Of a DNA stretch of 64,000 bases, positions 43,123-52,285 are shown piece after piece. Numbering within the stretch: the stretch's first letter is position 1; each line of letters opens with the position of its first letter. Source of the DNA: JACKHA01 sp041401985 (GTDB taxonomy: Bacteria; Planctomycetota; Phycisphaerae; Phycisphaerales; UBA1924); NCBI GenBank assembly GCA_041401985.1, contig JAWKTE010000010.1, positions 62,001-126,000 on the forward strand, given 5' to 3'. Under the pieces are notes generated by a model. It did no database searches. It was not told the origin of the DNA and was given only the letters and a program-made list of their open reading frames with translations. Both the position numbers and the translations under genes were made by a program.

Positions 43123-43770
43123 TCACGGGCGGGTTTCCGACCTGGCCAGGAGGACGAGCCACTCGGCGTTGCCGGAGCCGGCGCCCTTGGATCGCCCGCC
43201 CGCGCCGCCGAGGATGGGGCTGCGTTCGAGGCCCAGCACGCGGACGCCGAGTTGCGGGAGCGAGGCGGCAACTTCCGTGGCGATGCGCTCGGCCTCGTCG
43301 TCGGGGAGGATGGCCTTTGGGGCTTTGGCGCGGCCTTTGCCGCTCGGGCGAGGCTCGCGGTCGCTGGCCTCGTAGTGAGGCTTGATGAGCGAGACGATGC
43401 GGGCGTCGGGGGCGGGCTTGAGCCAGCGCAGGGCGGCGGGGATGGCCAGCCGCTGGGGCGTCCAGCCGAGGTCGATCACGACCAGATCAACCGGCTCGGG
43501 CGGCTCGGCGTGCAGGGCGTTGGAGCGTTCGAGGACGGCGACGCGCGGGTCGCTGCGGAGGGTCCAGGCGAGCTGGCCGTAGGCGGTGTCGACGGCGTAG
43601 ACGCGGGCCGCGCCGGCCCGGAGCAGGCAGTCGGTGAAGCCGCCGGTGGAGCAGCCCAGGTCGGCGGCGGTCAGGCCGGTCGGGTCGATGGCGAAGGTGT
43701 CGAGCGCGTGGCGGAGTTTGAGCCCGCCGCGGGAGACGTAGGGGTTGGAAGGTGGGGAGGGGTCGGGCAC
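43123..43770 (-). CDS. TlyA-like rRNA 2'-O-methyltransferase domain protein, without S4 domain
   Basis: This 215-residue protein is the FtsJ-type domain of TlyA/hemolysin-A proteins. It shows SRGGLKL at the start, SAM loop DLGCSTGGFTDCLL, acidic DTAYGQL, catalytic-type VVIDLGWTPQ and LIKPHYEA, and a final GNAEWLVLL, fitting the K-D-K-E pattern. The N-terminal S4 RNA-binding domain of classical TlyA is missing, and the family is usually over 240 residues. Substrate is likely rRNA, not proven. It converges on the ZIP gene and its start is near 43770. Confidence 0.8.
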   Translation of the reverse strand: MPDPSPPSNPYVSRGGLKLRHALDTFAIDPTGLTAADLGCSTGGFTDCLLRAGAARVYAVDTAYGQLAWTLRSDPRVAVLERSNALHAEPPEPVDLVVIDLGWTPQRLAIPAALRWLKPAPDARIVSLIKPHYEASDREPRPSGKGRAKAPKAILPDDEAERIATEVAASLPQLGVRVLGLERSPILGGAGGRSKGAGSGNAEWLVLLARSETRP

Positions 43771-43851
43771 GATTGATGCCAGAGATTGCGGGGGGTTTCA
43801 CCCGGCTGGTGCGTTGACGCAGGAGCGCTGGCCGAAAGACTTGAGGGCAAT

Positions 43852-44472
43852 TCAAGCCGCGCGTTCGTTCAGGAACTCGTCGATCGCCCGGGCCGCGTCG
43901 CGCTCGTCGGTGGTCACGTGCGGAAACCGGACGCGGACGACGCCGAAGCGGGCCCGGACGTGCATGCCGCCGTCGTCAACGCCGACGCAGACCGGGGCGG
44001 GCACGTCGAGTTGGCGGTGCCGACGCAGGGCGGCGACCAGTCGATCCTGATCCGCGTTGGCGTGTTTGCACAACCGGGGCTCGGCCTCGGCGAGCGGGTT
44101 GGGCCTTTGGAGGACCGGGCCGTCGAGGACCACGCCGCCCCATTTGGCCGCGTCGATGTCGCAGGCGATCCAGCGGGCGTCGTCGGCCGGGCCGTGGTAG
44201 GCGAGGTAGCGGTCGCACGCGGGGACGGCGTCGGGGTCGATGGGCTCGATCGAGACCATCAGGGCCATCGCATCGTCGCCTTCTTCGGGCACCTGGAGGA
44301 TGTGCTCGCCGGCGTCGGCGATGGCCGGTGGGATGGGGATGAGCAGGCGCCCGGTCGCGGGGTCGGACACGAACCGGCGCGGCGTGGGCGTGCCGTCGGC
44401 AAAGAGCACGCCCTCGCGGTACGTCGCGAGGAACTCGGCGGCGTCGAGGATGCTGCGGTCGTCGTCGGGCAT
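43852..44472 (-). CDS. DUF2470 domain protein with PNPOx-like N-terminal part
   Basis: This 206-residue protein ends with a DUF2470-type domain: LCKHANADQDRLVAALRRH (HxNADH-like helix), PVCVGVDDGGMHVRARFGVVRVRFPHV. The first 110 residues (RLLIPIPPAIADAGEHILQVPEE) look like a split-barrel flavin- or heme-binding PNPOx fold, as in the HugZ-like heme proteins, but with few diagnostic residues. Cofactor is unknown. The next upstream gene runs the same way 70 bases away. Confidence 0.6.
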   Translation of the reverse strand: MPDDDRSILDAAEFLATYREGVLFADGTPTPRRFVSDPATGRLLIPIPPAIADAGEHILQVPEEGDDAMALMVSIEPIDPDAVPACDRYLAYHGPADDARWIACDIDAAKWGGVVLDGPVLQRPNPLAEAEPRLCKHANADQDRLVAALRRHRQLDVPAPVCVGVDDGGMHVRARFGVVRVRFPHVTTDERDAARAIDEFLNERAA

Positions 44473-44608
44473 GGGGGATTGTCGGCGATGGGGAGGGCGG
44501 CGGCAAGGGCGAGAGGCCGGTGCGTGTCATCGGCCCCGAACCGGTTGGATGGCCAGCGGGTCCTGCGGACGCCGGCTGGGGGACGTGCCCCGGGCATCAA
44601 CGAAAGAA

Positions 44609-44634
44609 GGGGCGGACGCGCGTGCGTCCGCCCC
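44609..44634 (-). terminator. Terminator of the GC-dockerin gene at 44690-45622
   Basis: GGGGCGGACGC pairs with GCGTCCGCCCC over 11 bp around GCGT; on the minus strand it is followed by TTCTTTCGTT. It stands about 56 bases beyond the stop of the gene at 44690. Confidence 0.65.
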
Positions 44635-44661
44635 CTTTGGTGTTGCGTGAAACAGGGATCG

Positions 44662-44688
44662 GACCCGACGCTGGCGCGTCGGGCTCTG
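44662..44688. repeat. Palindromic intergenic repeat, family B, copy 2 (inverted)
   Basis: Reverse complement of 2539-2565 with one mismatch in the loop; stem CCCGACGC/GCGTCGGG. It directly abuts the stop codon of the dockerin gene. Confidence 0.7.
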
Positions 44689-44689
44689 C

Positions 44690-45622
44690 TCAGCAGCCGG
44701 CGGCGAAGAGGGCGAGGTAGTAGAAGAAGTCGTCGTTGTTGATGATGCCGTTGGGCACGCCGTATCCGGGCTGGCCGGCGATGGCGCCGGTGGTGAGGTC
44801 TGCGGCGGGGTCGTTGTTCGCGAAGATGGCGAGGTAGTAGAAGAAGTCGTCGTTGTTCAGCACGCCGTTGGGCACGCCGTAACCGGGCACGCCGGCGATG
44901 GCGCCGGTGGTGAGGTCGGGCTGGCAGGTGGGGGCGCCGCCGTCGGCGTTGAAGTTGTCGAACACGGCGTTGGCGGTCCAGGCGCCGACGCCGACGCCGG
45001 TGCCGAAGTCGGCGGCGATGGCGGAGACGCCGGTGCGGGAGTACTGGTAGTCGACCACGCCGTTGATCCCGGCGTCGATGTCGACGTTGACGGTGTCGGG
45101 GTCGGAGAAGTAGACGGTCATGCGGGCCGAGTCGAAGACCGCGCCGGGCTCGAGGGCGACGAAGCCGGAGGTGTTGGTGGTGGTGGGCGTGAAGGTGGTG
45201 CCGCCGGCCCAGCTGGTGAAGCCGGCCGGACCGACCGGCCCGAGCGAGGACTGGTGGTAGATGCCCAAATGCGAGAAGGACAGCCCGCTGGTCTGGTTCT
45301 GGAGCTTCACCATGATGCTGTTGTTGCCGCCCAGGCCGACCATGATGGCCGAGAACTGGCTGGCGGTGGTGGTGGCGAACACGTCGAGCGAAACGACGGC
45401 GTCGGTGTAGGTGAGCGAGGCGGAGTTGTGCTGGATGACGTCGTTGACGCCGGTGCTGGTGTGGGCCCCGCGGTTGCCGAGGGTCATCCACGTGCCTTCA
45501 ACGACCGTCCAGTCGCCGGCGATCGGGCCGTCAGGGCGGTCGAAGTCGTCGGACCACTGGGCGGAGGCGACGCCGGCCAGGGCCGACACGGCAAGCGTCG
45601 ACGCGAGAATCTTGGATCGCAT
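44690..45622 (-). CDS. Secreted GC-type dockerin-tailed protein
   Basis: This 310-residue protein has a signal peptide (MRSKILASTLAVSALAGVASAQ), a beta-sandwich like a laminin G/concanavalin domain (DDFDRPDGPIAGDWTVVEG) and a tail of two near-identical units: PDLTTGAIAGVPGYGVPNG/VLNNDDFFYYLAIFA and ADLTTGAIAGQPGYGVPNG/IINNDDFFYYLALFAAGC. The NNDDFFYYLA blocks resemble calcium-binding dockerin helices and the last two residues are GC. Proteins with such tails (GC-type dockerin) are known from Phycisphaerales; the anchor partner is unknown. AAGGAGTTTCAGAG precedes the ATG. A glycan or surface-binding role is inferred. Confidence 0.85.
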   Translation of the reverse strand: MRSKILASTLAVSALAGVASAQWSDDFDRPDGPIAGDWTVVEGTWMTLGNRGAHTSTGVNDVIQHNSASLTYTDAVVSLDVFATTTASQFSAIMVGLGGNNSIMVKLQNQTSGLSFSHLGIYHQSSLGPVGPAGFTSWAGGTTFTPTTTNTSGFVALEPGAVFDSARMTVYFSDPDTVNVDIDAGINGVVDYQYSRTGVSAIAADFGTGVGVGAWTANAVFDNFNADGGAPTCQPDLTTGAIAGVPGYGVPNGVLNNDDFFYYLAIFANNDPAADLTTGAIAGQPGYGVPNGIINNDDFFYYLALFAAGC

Positions 45623-45648
45623 CTCTGAAACTCCTTCAAAGGGCGCCC

Positions 45649-45662
45649 GCGTGTACGCGGGA
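45649..45662. repeat. GC-rich palindrome between the two dockerin genes
   Basis: CCCGCGTGTACGCGGG is nearly self-complementary. It lies between the stop of the trypsin-like gene (45680) and the start of the dockerin gene (45622), where it could end or attenuate transcription. Confidence 0.4.
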
Positions 45663-45679
45663 GCGGGTGTGCGGAACGA

Positions 45680-47925
45680 TCAGCAGCCGGCGGCGAAGAT
45701 GGCCAGGTAGTAGAAGAAGTCGTCGTTGTTGATGATGCCGTTCGGGACGCCGTAGCCCGGCATGCCGGCGACCGCGCCGGTGGTCAGGTCGGCGACGGCC
45801 ACGTTTCCGTTTGCGAACTGGGCGAGGTAGTAGAAGAAGTCGTCGTTGTTCACGACGCCGTTCGGGACGCCGTAGCCCGGCTGCCCGGCGACCGCGCCGC
45901 TGGTCAGGTCGGGCTGGCAGGTGGCCGAGCAGACGGCCTCGTAGACGCGGACGTTGTCGACGCCGAGTTCGACGGTCTGGTCGGGCGTGGAGTCGACGCC
46001 GCTGAACCGCACGCGGACGGTGGACGAGGCGGGCAGGGCGACGGACTGCTCGATCCAGGCGTTGGTGGCCAGGAACGTGGAGAACACGGGCGTCCAGTTG
46101 GTGCCGGCGGCGTTGGTGGCGACCTCGACGCTGAGCCCGTCGGTCATGCCGAGGATGGAAGCACCGGAGGTGCCCGTGCCGACCCAGTAGGCGAACGTCA
46201 TCGCGCCGCCGTCGGACAGGTCCATGACCGGGGACGTGAGCAGCGTGGGGCCGCCGTCGAGGTCGACGTTGTTGGCGTTGCCGGTGACGACGGCGCTGGC
46301 GCCCGAGGCGGGCAGGAGCGGGGCGCCGTTGCCGAACCCGCCCAGCACGCCGCGCTGCCAGCCGCCGGCGGAGGGCGAGCCGCTGATGTCCCAGTCGGTG
46401 CCCTCGAAGTCCTCGGTGAGCACGTTGTTGGTGGAGGCGGCGGCGACGGTCGAGAACGCGCCGTCCACGGGCGGGAAGCGGAAGACGATGCCGTTGTTGA
46501 CGGTGGCCTCGAAGTAGTAGTTCACGGTGTCGCCGCAGCTGTCGGCGGGCATGTTGACGGTCCAGTTGCCGCTGCCCGCGCTGCTGAGGTTGCTCTCGAC
46601 GAAGCCCGAGCCGGTGTCGATGTAGGCCCGGACGGCGCTGACCTGGACGGCCGGGGCGTTGGACGCCAGGTTGACGGGGAACGAGGTGCCGCCGGCCGGA
46701 TTGATGCTCGCGGGCGAGCCGCTCGGGAACGAGAGGCTCACGGGGCGGTTGCCCGCCATGCCGCGAGGGTTGACGATGACGTTCTGGAAGTTGTTGGCGT
46801 TGATGCCCGTGCCGGCGTTGGAGGAGGTGGTGCTGGTGGTGCAGCCGCCGTAGCCGTGGACGCCGATGGCCTCGCCGGTGGACTCGAGCACGATGGGCGA
46901 GCCGGAGTTGCCGCCGGTGGTGTCGGTCTGGTAGCGGGGCGTGGTGCCGGCGTTGGAGAAGAACGGGCCGACGTGGGTCTTGCCGACCTGGGACCAGGTG
47001 GTGCCGGCCGCGCCGCCCGTGCCGTAGCCGGTGATGCGGATCTCGGAGCCCGGGGTGACGGCGGGCGGGGTGTCGACCAGGTCGAACGTGCCGCCGTAGT
47101 AGAGGCGGGGCGGGAGGCCTGTGTTCGAGTTGTTGAACACGCCGAAGAACACGAAGTCGTTGCCGGGGGCGGTGCCGCCGGTTTGGGTCTGGGTCGAGGA
47201 GCCGTCGACGGAGAACTGGTCCTGCGGCGGGGGGTGCTGGAGAGCGCCGTTGGAGGCGGTGAGCGGGACGTGGAACTCGATGACGTCGCCGGACGAGACG
47301 CCGCAGTGCCCGGCGGCGAGGTACCCGTTGCTCCAGGAGTTGAAGTTCCAGGCGGTGCAGCCCTCGGGCAGGTGGCGGCCCGTGCGGGTGTCGTCGAGCA
47401 GGGTGCGGTCGTCGATGCTGAAGCAGATCGAGTCGGGCGAGGGGGCTGCGAACGGCTCGCCGGCGACGACCGTGCTCATGGCCAGGCGGCTCGCCCCGGT
47501 GCCGGGCATGGCGTACACCTCGATGTCGAGCGTGTCGCCGTTCATGTAGGCCGAGGTGTTGGCCCACTCCTGGACGTGGCGTCCGTTGAGGAACTGGTAG
47601 TATCCGTCGAAGCGGGAGCGGATGATGATGTAGGCGCCATCAACATCCGGCGTACCGGCCAGCGTCGCCTCGTCGAACTTCAGGCGCAGCCACGAGGACT
47701 CGGGCACCTCGACGACGGTCGAGTAAACGAGGCGGTACGCGCGGGCTCGCCCTGGGGCGAGACCGGGCCGGAGTCGACGCTGATCGCCACGTCGCGCTGC
47801 TGGAGCGGCGGGGGAGCGATGGCGTCAGGGCCGGCCGCGCTGAACCGCTCGGCGGGCTGGGCAACGGCGAGACCGGCCACGCAGGCCGTCCCGGCGAGGG
47901 CGGCGATCATCATCGAACGCGTCAT
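45680..47925 (-). CDS. Trypsin-like serine protease with GC-type dockerin tail, single frameshift
   Basis: The catalytic residues are in order: His in LAAGHCGVSS, Asp in GNDFVFFG, Ser in TGGNSGSPIVLES, typical of V8/S1 enzymes. After the protease come a beta-rich region and a C-terminal domain (TEDFEGTDWDISG), then two dockerin-like units ending AIFAAGC. The signal peptide lies in another frame: MTRSMMIAALAGTACVAGLAVAQ at 47925 runs to SGPVSPQGEPA, and the protease frame begins AYRLVYSTVVEVPESSWLRL. Adding one base near 47744-47750 joins them. The start has GAGGAG nine bases upstream. Secreted protease if the lesion is an artefact. Confidence 0.85.
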
Positions 47926-48260
47926 CTGGTAATACTCCTCTCGGCCGGTGCGTGGGAACCAACGCACCGGAGTTGGCTTGACAGGGCCGAATCGCCCCTC
48001 GGACGCCACACCCCGGCCATTGACCGAGCGCACGACCCCCTCCGCGGGATGAGACCCGGATCCAGTGTACCGCGCGCCTCGGGCGGCCCACAACCAAACT
48101 TTGCGCGAACCTTGTCGCGAAATGCCCACGTCCGAGAGCACGCCCGATCGAGCCACGCCTCGGCGGCGGTCGATCGCCTCCCGCGAGGCGTCGTGCGTAC
48201 GGTCCGGGCGTCGCTTCGCGGAGCCGGGGTCCGCCCGGAACCCCCTGATCCTGTTCACCA
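47926..48260. other. Divergent intergenic region, protease versus ABC transporter
   Basis: This 335-base gap carries the promoters for two diverging genes. A minus-strand candidate TTGTGG-18-TACACT occurs at 48093-48064. Otherwise no gene, RNA or clear repeat is seen. Confidence 0.4.
48064..48093 (-). promoter_or_regulatory. Candidate promoter of the trypsin-like protease gene
   Basis: Minus strand TTGTGG (48093-48088), 18 bases, TACACT (48069-48064) within GGTACACT, about 140 bases before the start at 47925. Confidence 0.35.
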
Positions 48261-48989
48261 ATGCCCGATCCGATCCTGGTCATCGAGAGCCTGCGGTTTC
48301 GCTACCCCGGCGGTCGCGGGTGGATCGTGGACGTGTCGCGCCTGGAACTCGGCGCGGGCGAGCAGATGCTGCTCACGGGGGGGTCGGGGCGCGGCAAGAG
48401 CACGCTGCTGCACCTGATCGCCGGGCTGCTCGAGCCCAGCCCGGCAGACGGCGAGCCGCCGCGGGTGGTCGTCGGTGGGGGGGACATCTGCTCGCTCCGC
48501 GGGGCGGCGCGTGACCTGCACCGCGGGCGGACGATCGGCATGATCTTCCAGACGTTCAACCTGCTGCACGGTTTCTCGGCGATCGAGAACGTGATGGCGG
48601 CCATGATGTTCGGCCGCATCCCGCGGGGCGAGCACCGCGCCCGGGCCGCGGCTTTGCTGACGCGGCTCGGCATCGAGCGTCCCGACGCCCGCCCGGAGCA
48701 ACTGTCGGTCGGGCAACAGCAGCGGGTGGCGGTGGCGCGGGCGATGGCGTGCGACCCGGTGCTGGTGCTGGCCGACGAACCGACCGCGAGCCTCGACCCG
48801 GAGAACGCCGTCGGGGCGATGGACCTGATCCAGGGCATCTGCCGCGAGAAGAACGCGGCGTTGCTGTGCGTGAGCCACGATCCGGCGATGGCCGAGCGGT
48901 TTGAGAGGAGGATGACGTTGGATGCGTTGGCGGGGGGTGGGGCAGAGGTTGAGCCGCAAGTCGCCGTTGGTTCGAGTCCTGGGTCCTGA
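48261..48989 (+). CDS. ABC transporter ATP-binding protein, LolD/MacB type
   Basis: This 242-residue ATPase has Walker A GGSGRGKST, signature LSVGQQQRVAVARA, Walker B VLVLADEPTASLD and switch His in CVSHDP. It matches the LolD/FtsE/MacB group that works with FtsX-like permeases in lipoprotein release or export. The signature has Val in place of the common Gly in LSGGQ, which is tolerated in the family. The permease gene begins 185 bases downstream, and the gap between them is filled by a long inverted repeat. Confidence 0.88.
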   Translation: MPDPILVIESLRFRYPGGRGWIVDVSRLELGAGEQMLLTGGSGRGKSTLLHLIAGLLEPSPADGEPPRVVVGGGDICSLRGAARDLHRGRTIGMIFQTFNLLHGFSAIENVMAAMMFGRIPRGEHRARAAALLTRLGIERPDARPEQLSVGQQQRVAVARAMACDPVLVLADEPTASLDPENAVGAMDLIQGICREKNAALLCVSHDPAMAERFERRMTLDALAGGGAEVEPQVAVGSSPGS

Positions 48990-49116
48990 GTCCTTGGTCC
49001 TGGAGGTCGGGCAACCGGCCTTCGGAGACCGATTGGTGAAACCTCGGCATCGCCGGAGGCCCGACGAGAACCAGTTGCCCGACCTTCAGGACTCAGGACC
49101 AAGGACCCAGGACTCG
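48973..49116. repeat. Long inverted repeat with shuffled GTCCT units
   Basis: The arms 48973-49015 and 49074-49116 are 43 bases each. Outer (CGAGTCCTGGGTCCT) and inner (GGTCGGGCAAC) parts match perfectly as inverted copies, while the middle 15 bases exist in two orders of the same units (GAGTCCTTGGTCCTG versus TGGTCCTGAGTCCTG). The 58-base loop is unrelated. It lies between ATPase and permease genes; the ATPase stop is within the left arm. Confidence 0.75.
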
Positions 49117-49174
49117 ACAAACCGAAAGCGCACCCACTCTCTCCAATCCCATACCAGTCGCTCCGCTCCCTCCC

Positions 49175-50626
49175 ATGGCCATCACCGACCTCACCATCAT
49201 CTCCCGCAGCATGACCGGGCGGCTGTTCTCGACAGTCACGACGGTCATCACCGTCGGCGTGGCCGTCGGGCTGATGTTCCTGCTGCTGGGTATGCGGGAT
49301 GCGGGCATGCGGGCGTTCACGCGCGGCAGCGGGAACATGCACCTGGTGGTCAGCCGCGACTCGGGGCCGCTCGCAGCGGTGCTCAACAACGTGTTCCACG
49401 CCGGCACGCCTCAGGGGGCCATCTCCTGGGCGCAGTTCGACGCCCTGATGAACCGGCCGCGTGCGGGCATCCCGCCGGTGATCGCGATGGTCGAGTGGGC
49501 CATCCCGCTGCAGCACGGCGATTCGTACCAGGGGTTCCCGGTCGTGGCGACCAGCCGCGGGTTCTTCGAGAAGTTCCAGCCCGTCGCGGGTCGGCCGTTG
49601 GAGATGGCCTCGGGCGAGTGGTTCGACAGCCCGCTCGAACCGGCCCTGTCGATGCAGGAGCCGCTGCGACTGCGGCGTGAGGACGCGGTGCTGCAGTGTG
49701 TTGTCGGGGCGGAGGCGTGGGAAGCGACGCGCCTCGAGGTCGGCAACCGCATCTTCATGGTCCACGGCACGGGCGAGAACGCCGGGCACATCCACGAGGA
49801 GGACGCCATCACCGTCGTCGGTGTGCTCAAGCCGACGGGCACCGCCCACGACCGGGCGATCTTCATCGACCTGGGCACATCGTGGCTGCTGCACGCCCGC
49901 GACTTCCACGAGAGAATCGAGGGCGACCACGAGGCCGCGGTCCGCCAGGCGACGCAGGAAGGGCGCGAGCCGCCGCCCGCGCCGCCGACGCTCGACGAGT
50001 ACATGGCAACCGGGTACCAGCCGCAGATCACCGGCGTGTACATCCGGGCCGCGGCCCGACCGGGCTCGAACACGCCGGCGATCCTGCCGCAGTTGTTCAT
50101 GACGCTGCGGACGGACCCGGTTGTTGGAGCGGTCGCGAGCCCGACCGACCAGATCCAGGCGCTGTTCCGGATCGTGGGAAATGTGAACCAGGTGCTGCTG
50201 GGCATGGCCGCGGTGGTGATGGTCAGTTCCGGAATCGCGATCATGCTGGCGCTGTACAACTCGATGGAGCAGCGTCGCCGCCAGATCGCGGTGCTGCGGG
50301 TGCTGGGGGCCAGCCGGGGGCGGATCTTTCGGCTGATCCTGGCCGAGTCGACGCTGCTAGGGGCGATCGGGGCGGCCCTGGGGCTGGCGCTGGCGGGATT
50401 CGGCGGCGTCATCGTGGCGGGCGTGATGCGGGACCGGCTCGGGCTGGGCATCGAGCCGTCGATCTGGATCACGCAGGCATTCGGCTCCGGCGAGACCGCC
50501 TGGTCGCTCCCGCTCACGCCGATCGTGCTCGCCGGGGCGGTGCTGCTGGCGGCGGCGGCGGGGGTCATCCCGGCGATCATGGCGTATCGGACACCGGTGG
50601 CCCGGAACCTGCGGCCGCTGGGTTAA
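49175..50626 (+). CDS. FtsX-like ABC transporter permease
   Basis: This 483-residue protein has an N-terminal membrane helix (VTTVITVGVAVGLMFLLLGM), a large periplasmic domain, and three further spans near the C-terminus, typical of MacB/LolC-type permeases with the FtsX domain: NQVLLGMAAVVMVSSGIAIML and RRQIAVLRVLGASRGRIFRLIL. It partners with the preceding ATPase for moving a lipoprotein or peptide across the envelope. Start ATG 49175 is preceded by TCCCTCCC and no good Shine-Dalgarno; the inverted repeat lies upstream. Confidence 0.85.
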   Translation: MAITDLTIISRSMTGRLFSTVTTVITVGVAVGLMFLLLGMRDAGMRAFTRGSGNMHLVVSRDSGPLAAVLNNVFHAGTPQGAISWAQFDALMNRPRAGIPPVIAMVEWAIPLQHGDSYQGFPVVATSRGFFEKFQPVAGRPLEMASGEWFDSPLEPALSMQEPLRLRREDAVLQCVVGAEAWEATRLEVGNRIFMVHGTGENAGHIHEEDAITVVGVLKPTGTAHDRAIFIDLGTSWLLHARDFHERIEGDHEAAVRQATQEGREPPPAPPTLDEYMATGYQPQITGVYIRAAARPGSNTPAILPQLFMTLRTDPVVGAVASPTDQIQALFRIVGNVNQVLLGMAAVVMVSSGIAIMLALYNSMEQRRRQIAVLRVLGASRGRIFRLILAESTLLGAIGAALGLALAGFGGVIVAGVMRDRLGLGIEPSIWITQAFGSGETAWSLPLTPIVLAGAVLLAAAAGVIPAIMAYRTPVARNLRPLG

Positions 50627-50707
50627 GCGGAATCGCCCGTCGTGCGGGGGTGGCCGCCGATCGCCCGCAGCGTCCGGAGCCTGTCAGGACGGACGCCCGC
50701 CGCGCGG

Positions 50708-50713
50708 TACACT
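50708..50713 (+). promoter_or_regulatory. -10-like GGTACACT before the transglutaminase-fold gene
   Basis: TACACT sits 48 bases before the ATG at 50762, which has AAGGAG upstream; no clear -35. Confidence 0.35.
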
Positions 50714-50761
50714 CTTGGTCGACGCCGTTCTCGCGGGACGAGCAGAAGGAGCCGTGTCCCC

Positions 50762-52240
50762 ATGCCAGCCAATCGGAGTCTGTCGTTCTCCCGACGCGTG
50801 CTCGCGTCGCTGCTTGTGGGCGCGTGCCTTGTGTCGGTGGCCCACGCCCAGACCGGGCGCCCACGGCGTGGCCAGCCGCCCGCCCAGCCGAACCAGCCTG
50901 CCCAAACGCCGGCCCAAACGCCGGGGCAGCCTGCGACACCCACCCAGCCAGCCGCGCAGCCCGGGGCAACCCAGCCGAGCACGCCGACCGAGCCGACCGT
51001 CGGCACGCTGATCCAGCACGGCAACGAGCGGGAGTGGACCCTCACCGCCCGCGTCAACGTCCGCGCGTTCTTCGACCAGGGCATCGACCGGCCGGCGTCC
51101 TCGCCCACGCCCGACCAGATGCCCACGATCGACCGGTTCCGCTTCGACACGCTCACGCTCGTCTGGCCGGTCGTGCCGCGGACCGCGTCGAGCGAACTCG
51201 CGTTCGACACCCCCACGGGCCAGGCGCCCACGCTGAGGGACTTCCGCTTCACGGTGGACGATTACGACGCGACGCACCTGCGCGAGTTCAGCCACGAGAT
51301 CCTCACGTCCACCGCCGGCGGGCGCCCGTACCACAGCGGGATCTGGCTCGCGCTGCTCAAGCTCGGGCGGGGCATCGACGCCCGCGAGGTCGACTTCGAG
51401 ATCGTCCTGCCCAGCCGCTCGTGGCAGACCCGTTTCGACGAGCGGGCCGCGATGGCCGTCCAGTGGCCCGACGGGGCGTGGCCCGCCGAGGCCGCGTCCA
51501 CGCTCGAGCCGATGCTGTATGTGGACATCGGCCCGGACGTGAACGGTCGCCCGCAGCGATTCGGCGACGCGGAGGTGCGTGCCCTTCTGGAGCGATGGAC
51601 CCAGGGCAAGCCGCCCCGCTCGATCCCGCCGGTGCAGTTCGCCAAGTGGATCGCGGGCCAGGTTGTCGAGCACGTGCAGGTCAGCGGCGCCGGGCTGGCG
51701 GCCAACCGCAACGGTCTGCTCGAGGGCGTCTCGCTCCAGACACCCGGCGAGACCGCCCGGACCGGCATCGGCTCGGAGTTCGACATGGTTGTGCTGCTCA
51801 CCGCCCTCTACCGCAAGGCGGGCCTGCCGGCGCGCATCGTGGTCGGCTACGACGTGGAGGCCAACTCGCGCGATGAACCGGGGTTCCTCCAGCCCGGCAA
51901 CAGCGGACGCGGCGAACTGCGGGCGTGGGTCGAGTTCTGCCTGTACGACCAGGCGAGCAACACGATCAACTGGGTCCCGGTCGATCCGGCCCGCATCCGG
52001 CGCAACAGCAGCCGCCTGCCCCCAAACTTCATGGAGCCGGGGCGTCTTCGCTACTTCGGCGAGCACGACGAACTCGACGATGTCGTGCCGTTCGCGTTCC
52101 AGTTCCATCCGCCGACGACGGTGCGCTCCTACGGCTCGCCGGGCTTCTGGGGCTGGTTCGTGACGCCGACGGCCCCGGACCGGGCCTGGCAGGCGGTGTC
52201 GATCCGGGCCTCGACGACGCCGCGTCGCGGCGGGCGGTGA
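50762..52240 (+). CDS. Exported transglutaminase-fold protein with degenerate active site
   Basis: This 492-residue protein has a signal peptide (LASLLVGACLVSVAHAQ) and a Pro/Gln/Thr-rich linker (QPPAQPNQPAQTPAQTPG), then a transglutaminase-like core. The nucleophile helix reads GIGSEFDMVVLLTALYRKAGLPARIVVGYD, where the Cys is replaced by Gly, and the usual HAWVE reads LRAWVEFCL, so the His is Arg. Only the acidic partner WVPVDPA remains. It is therefore probably a binding or scaffolding version. ATG 50762 has AAGGAG upstream. It follows the ABC permease with no shared operon sign. Confidence 0.8.
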   Translation: MPANRSLSFSRRVLASLLVGACLVSVAHAQTGRPRRGQPPAQPNQPAQTPAQTPGQPATPTQPAAQPGATQPSTPTEPTVGTLIQHGNEREWTLTARVNVRAFFDQGIDRPASSPTPDQMPTIDRFRFDTLTLVWPVVPRTASSELAFDTPTGQAPTLRDFRFTVDDYDATHLREFSHEILTSTAGGRPYHSGIWLALLKLGRGIDAREVDFEIVLPSRSWQTRFDERAAMAVQWPDGAWPAEAASTLEPMLYVDIGPDVNGRPQRFGDAEVRALLERWTQGKPPRSIPPVQFAKWIAGQVVEHVQVSGAGLAANRNGLLEGVSLQTPGETARTGIGSEFDMVVLLTALYRKAGLPARIVVGYDVEANSRDEPGFLQPGNSGRGELRAWVEFCLYDQASNTINWVPVDPARIRRNSSRLPPNFMEPGRLRYFGEHDELDDVVPFAFQFHPPTTVRSYGSPGFWGWFVTPTAPDRAWQAVSIRASTTPRRGGR

Positions 52241-52285
52241 GGCGAGCCCCGATCGCACTCTTGATGCTCGCCAAGCGCAGGCGAC

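Noticed and set aside
48973..49116. Transposon end or insertion sequence
   Set aside because: No transposase gene lies between or near the arms, and no target-site duplication is seen.
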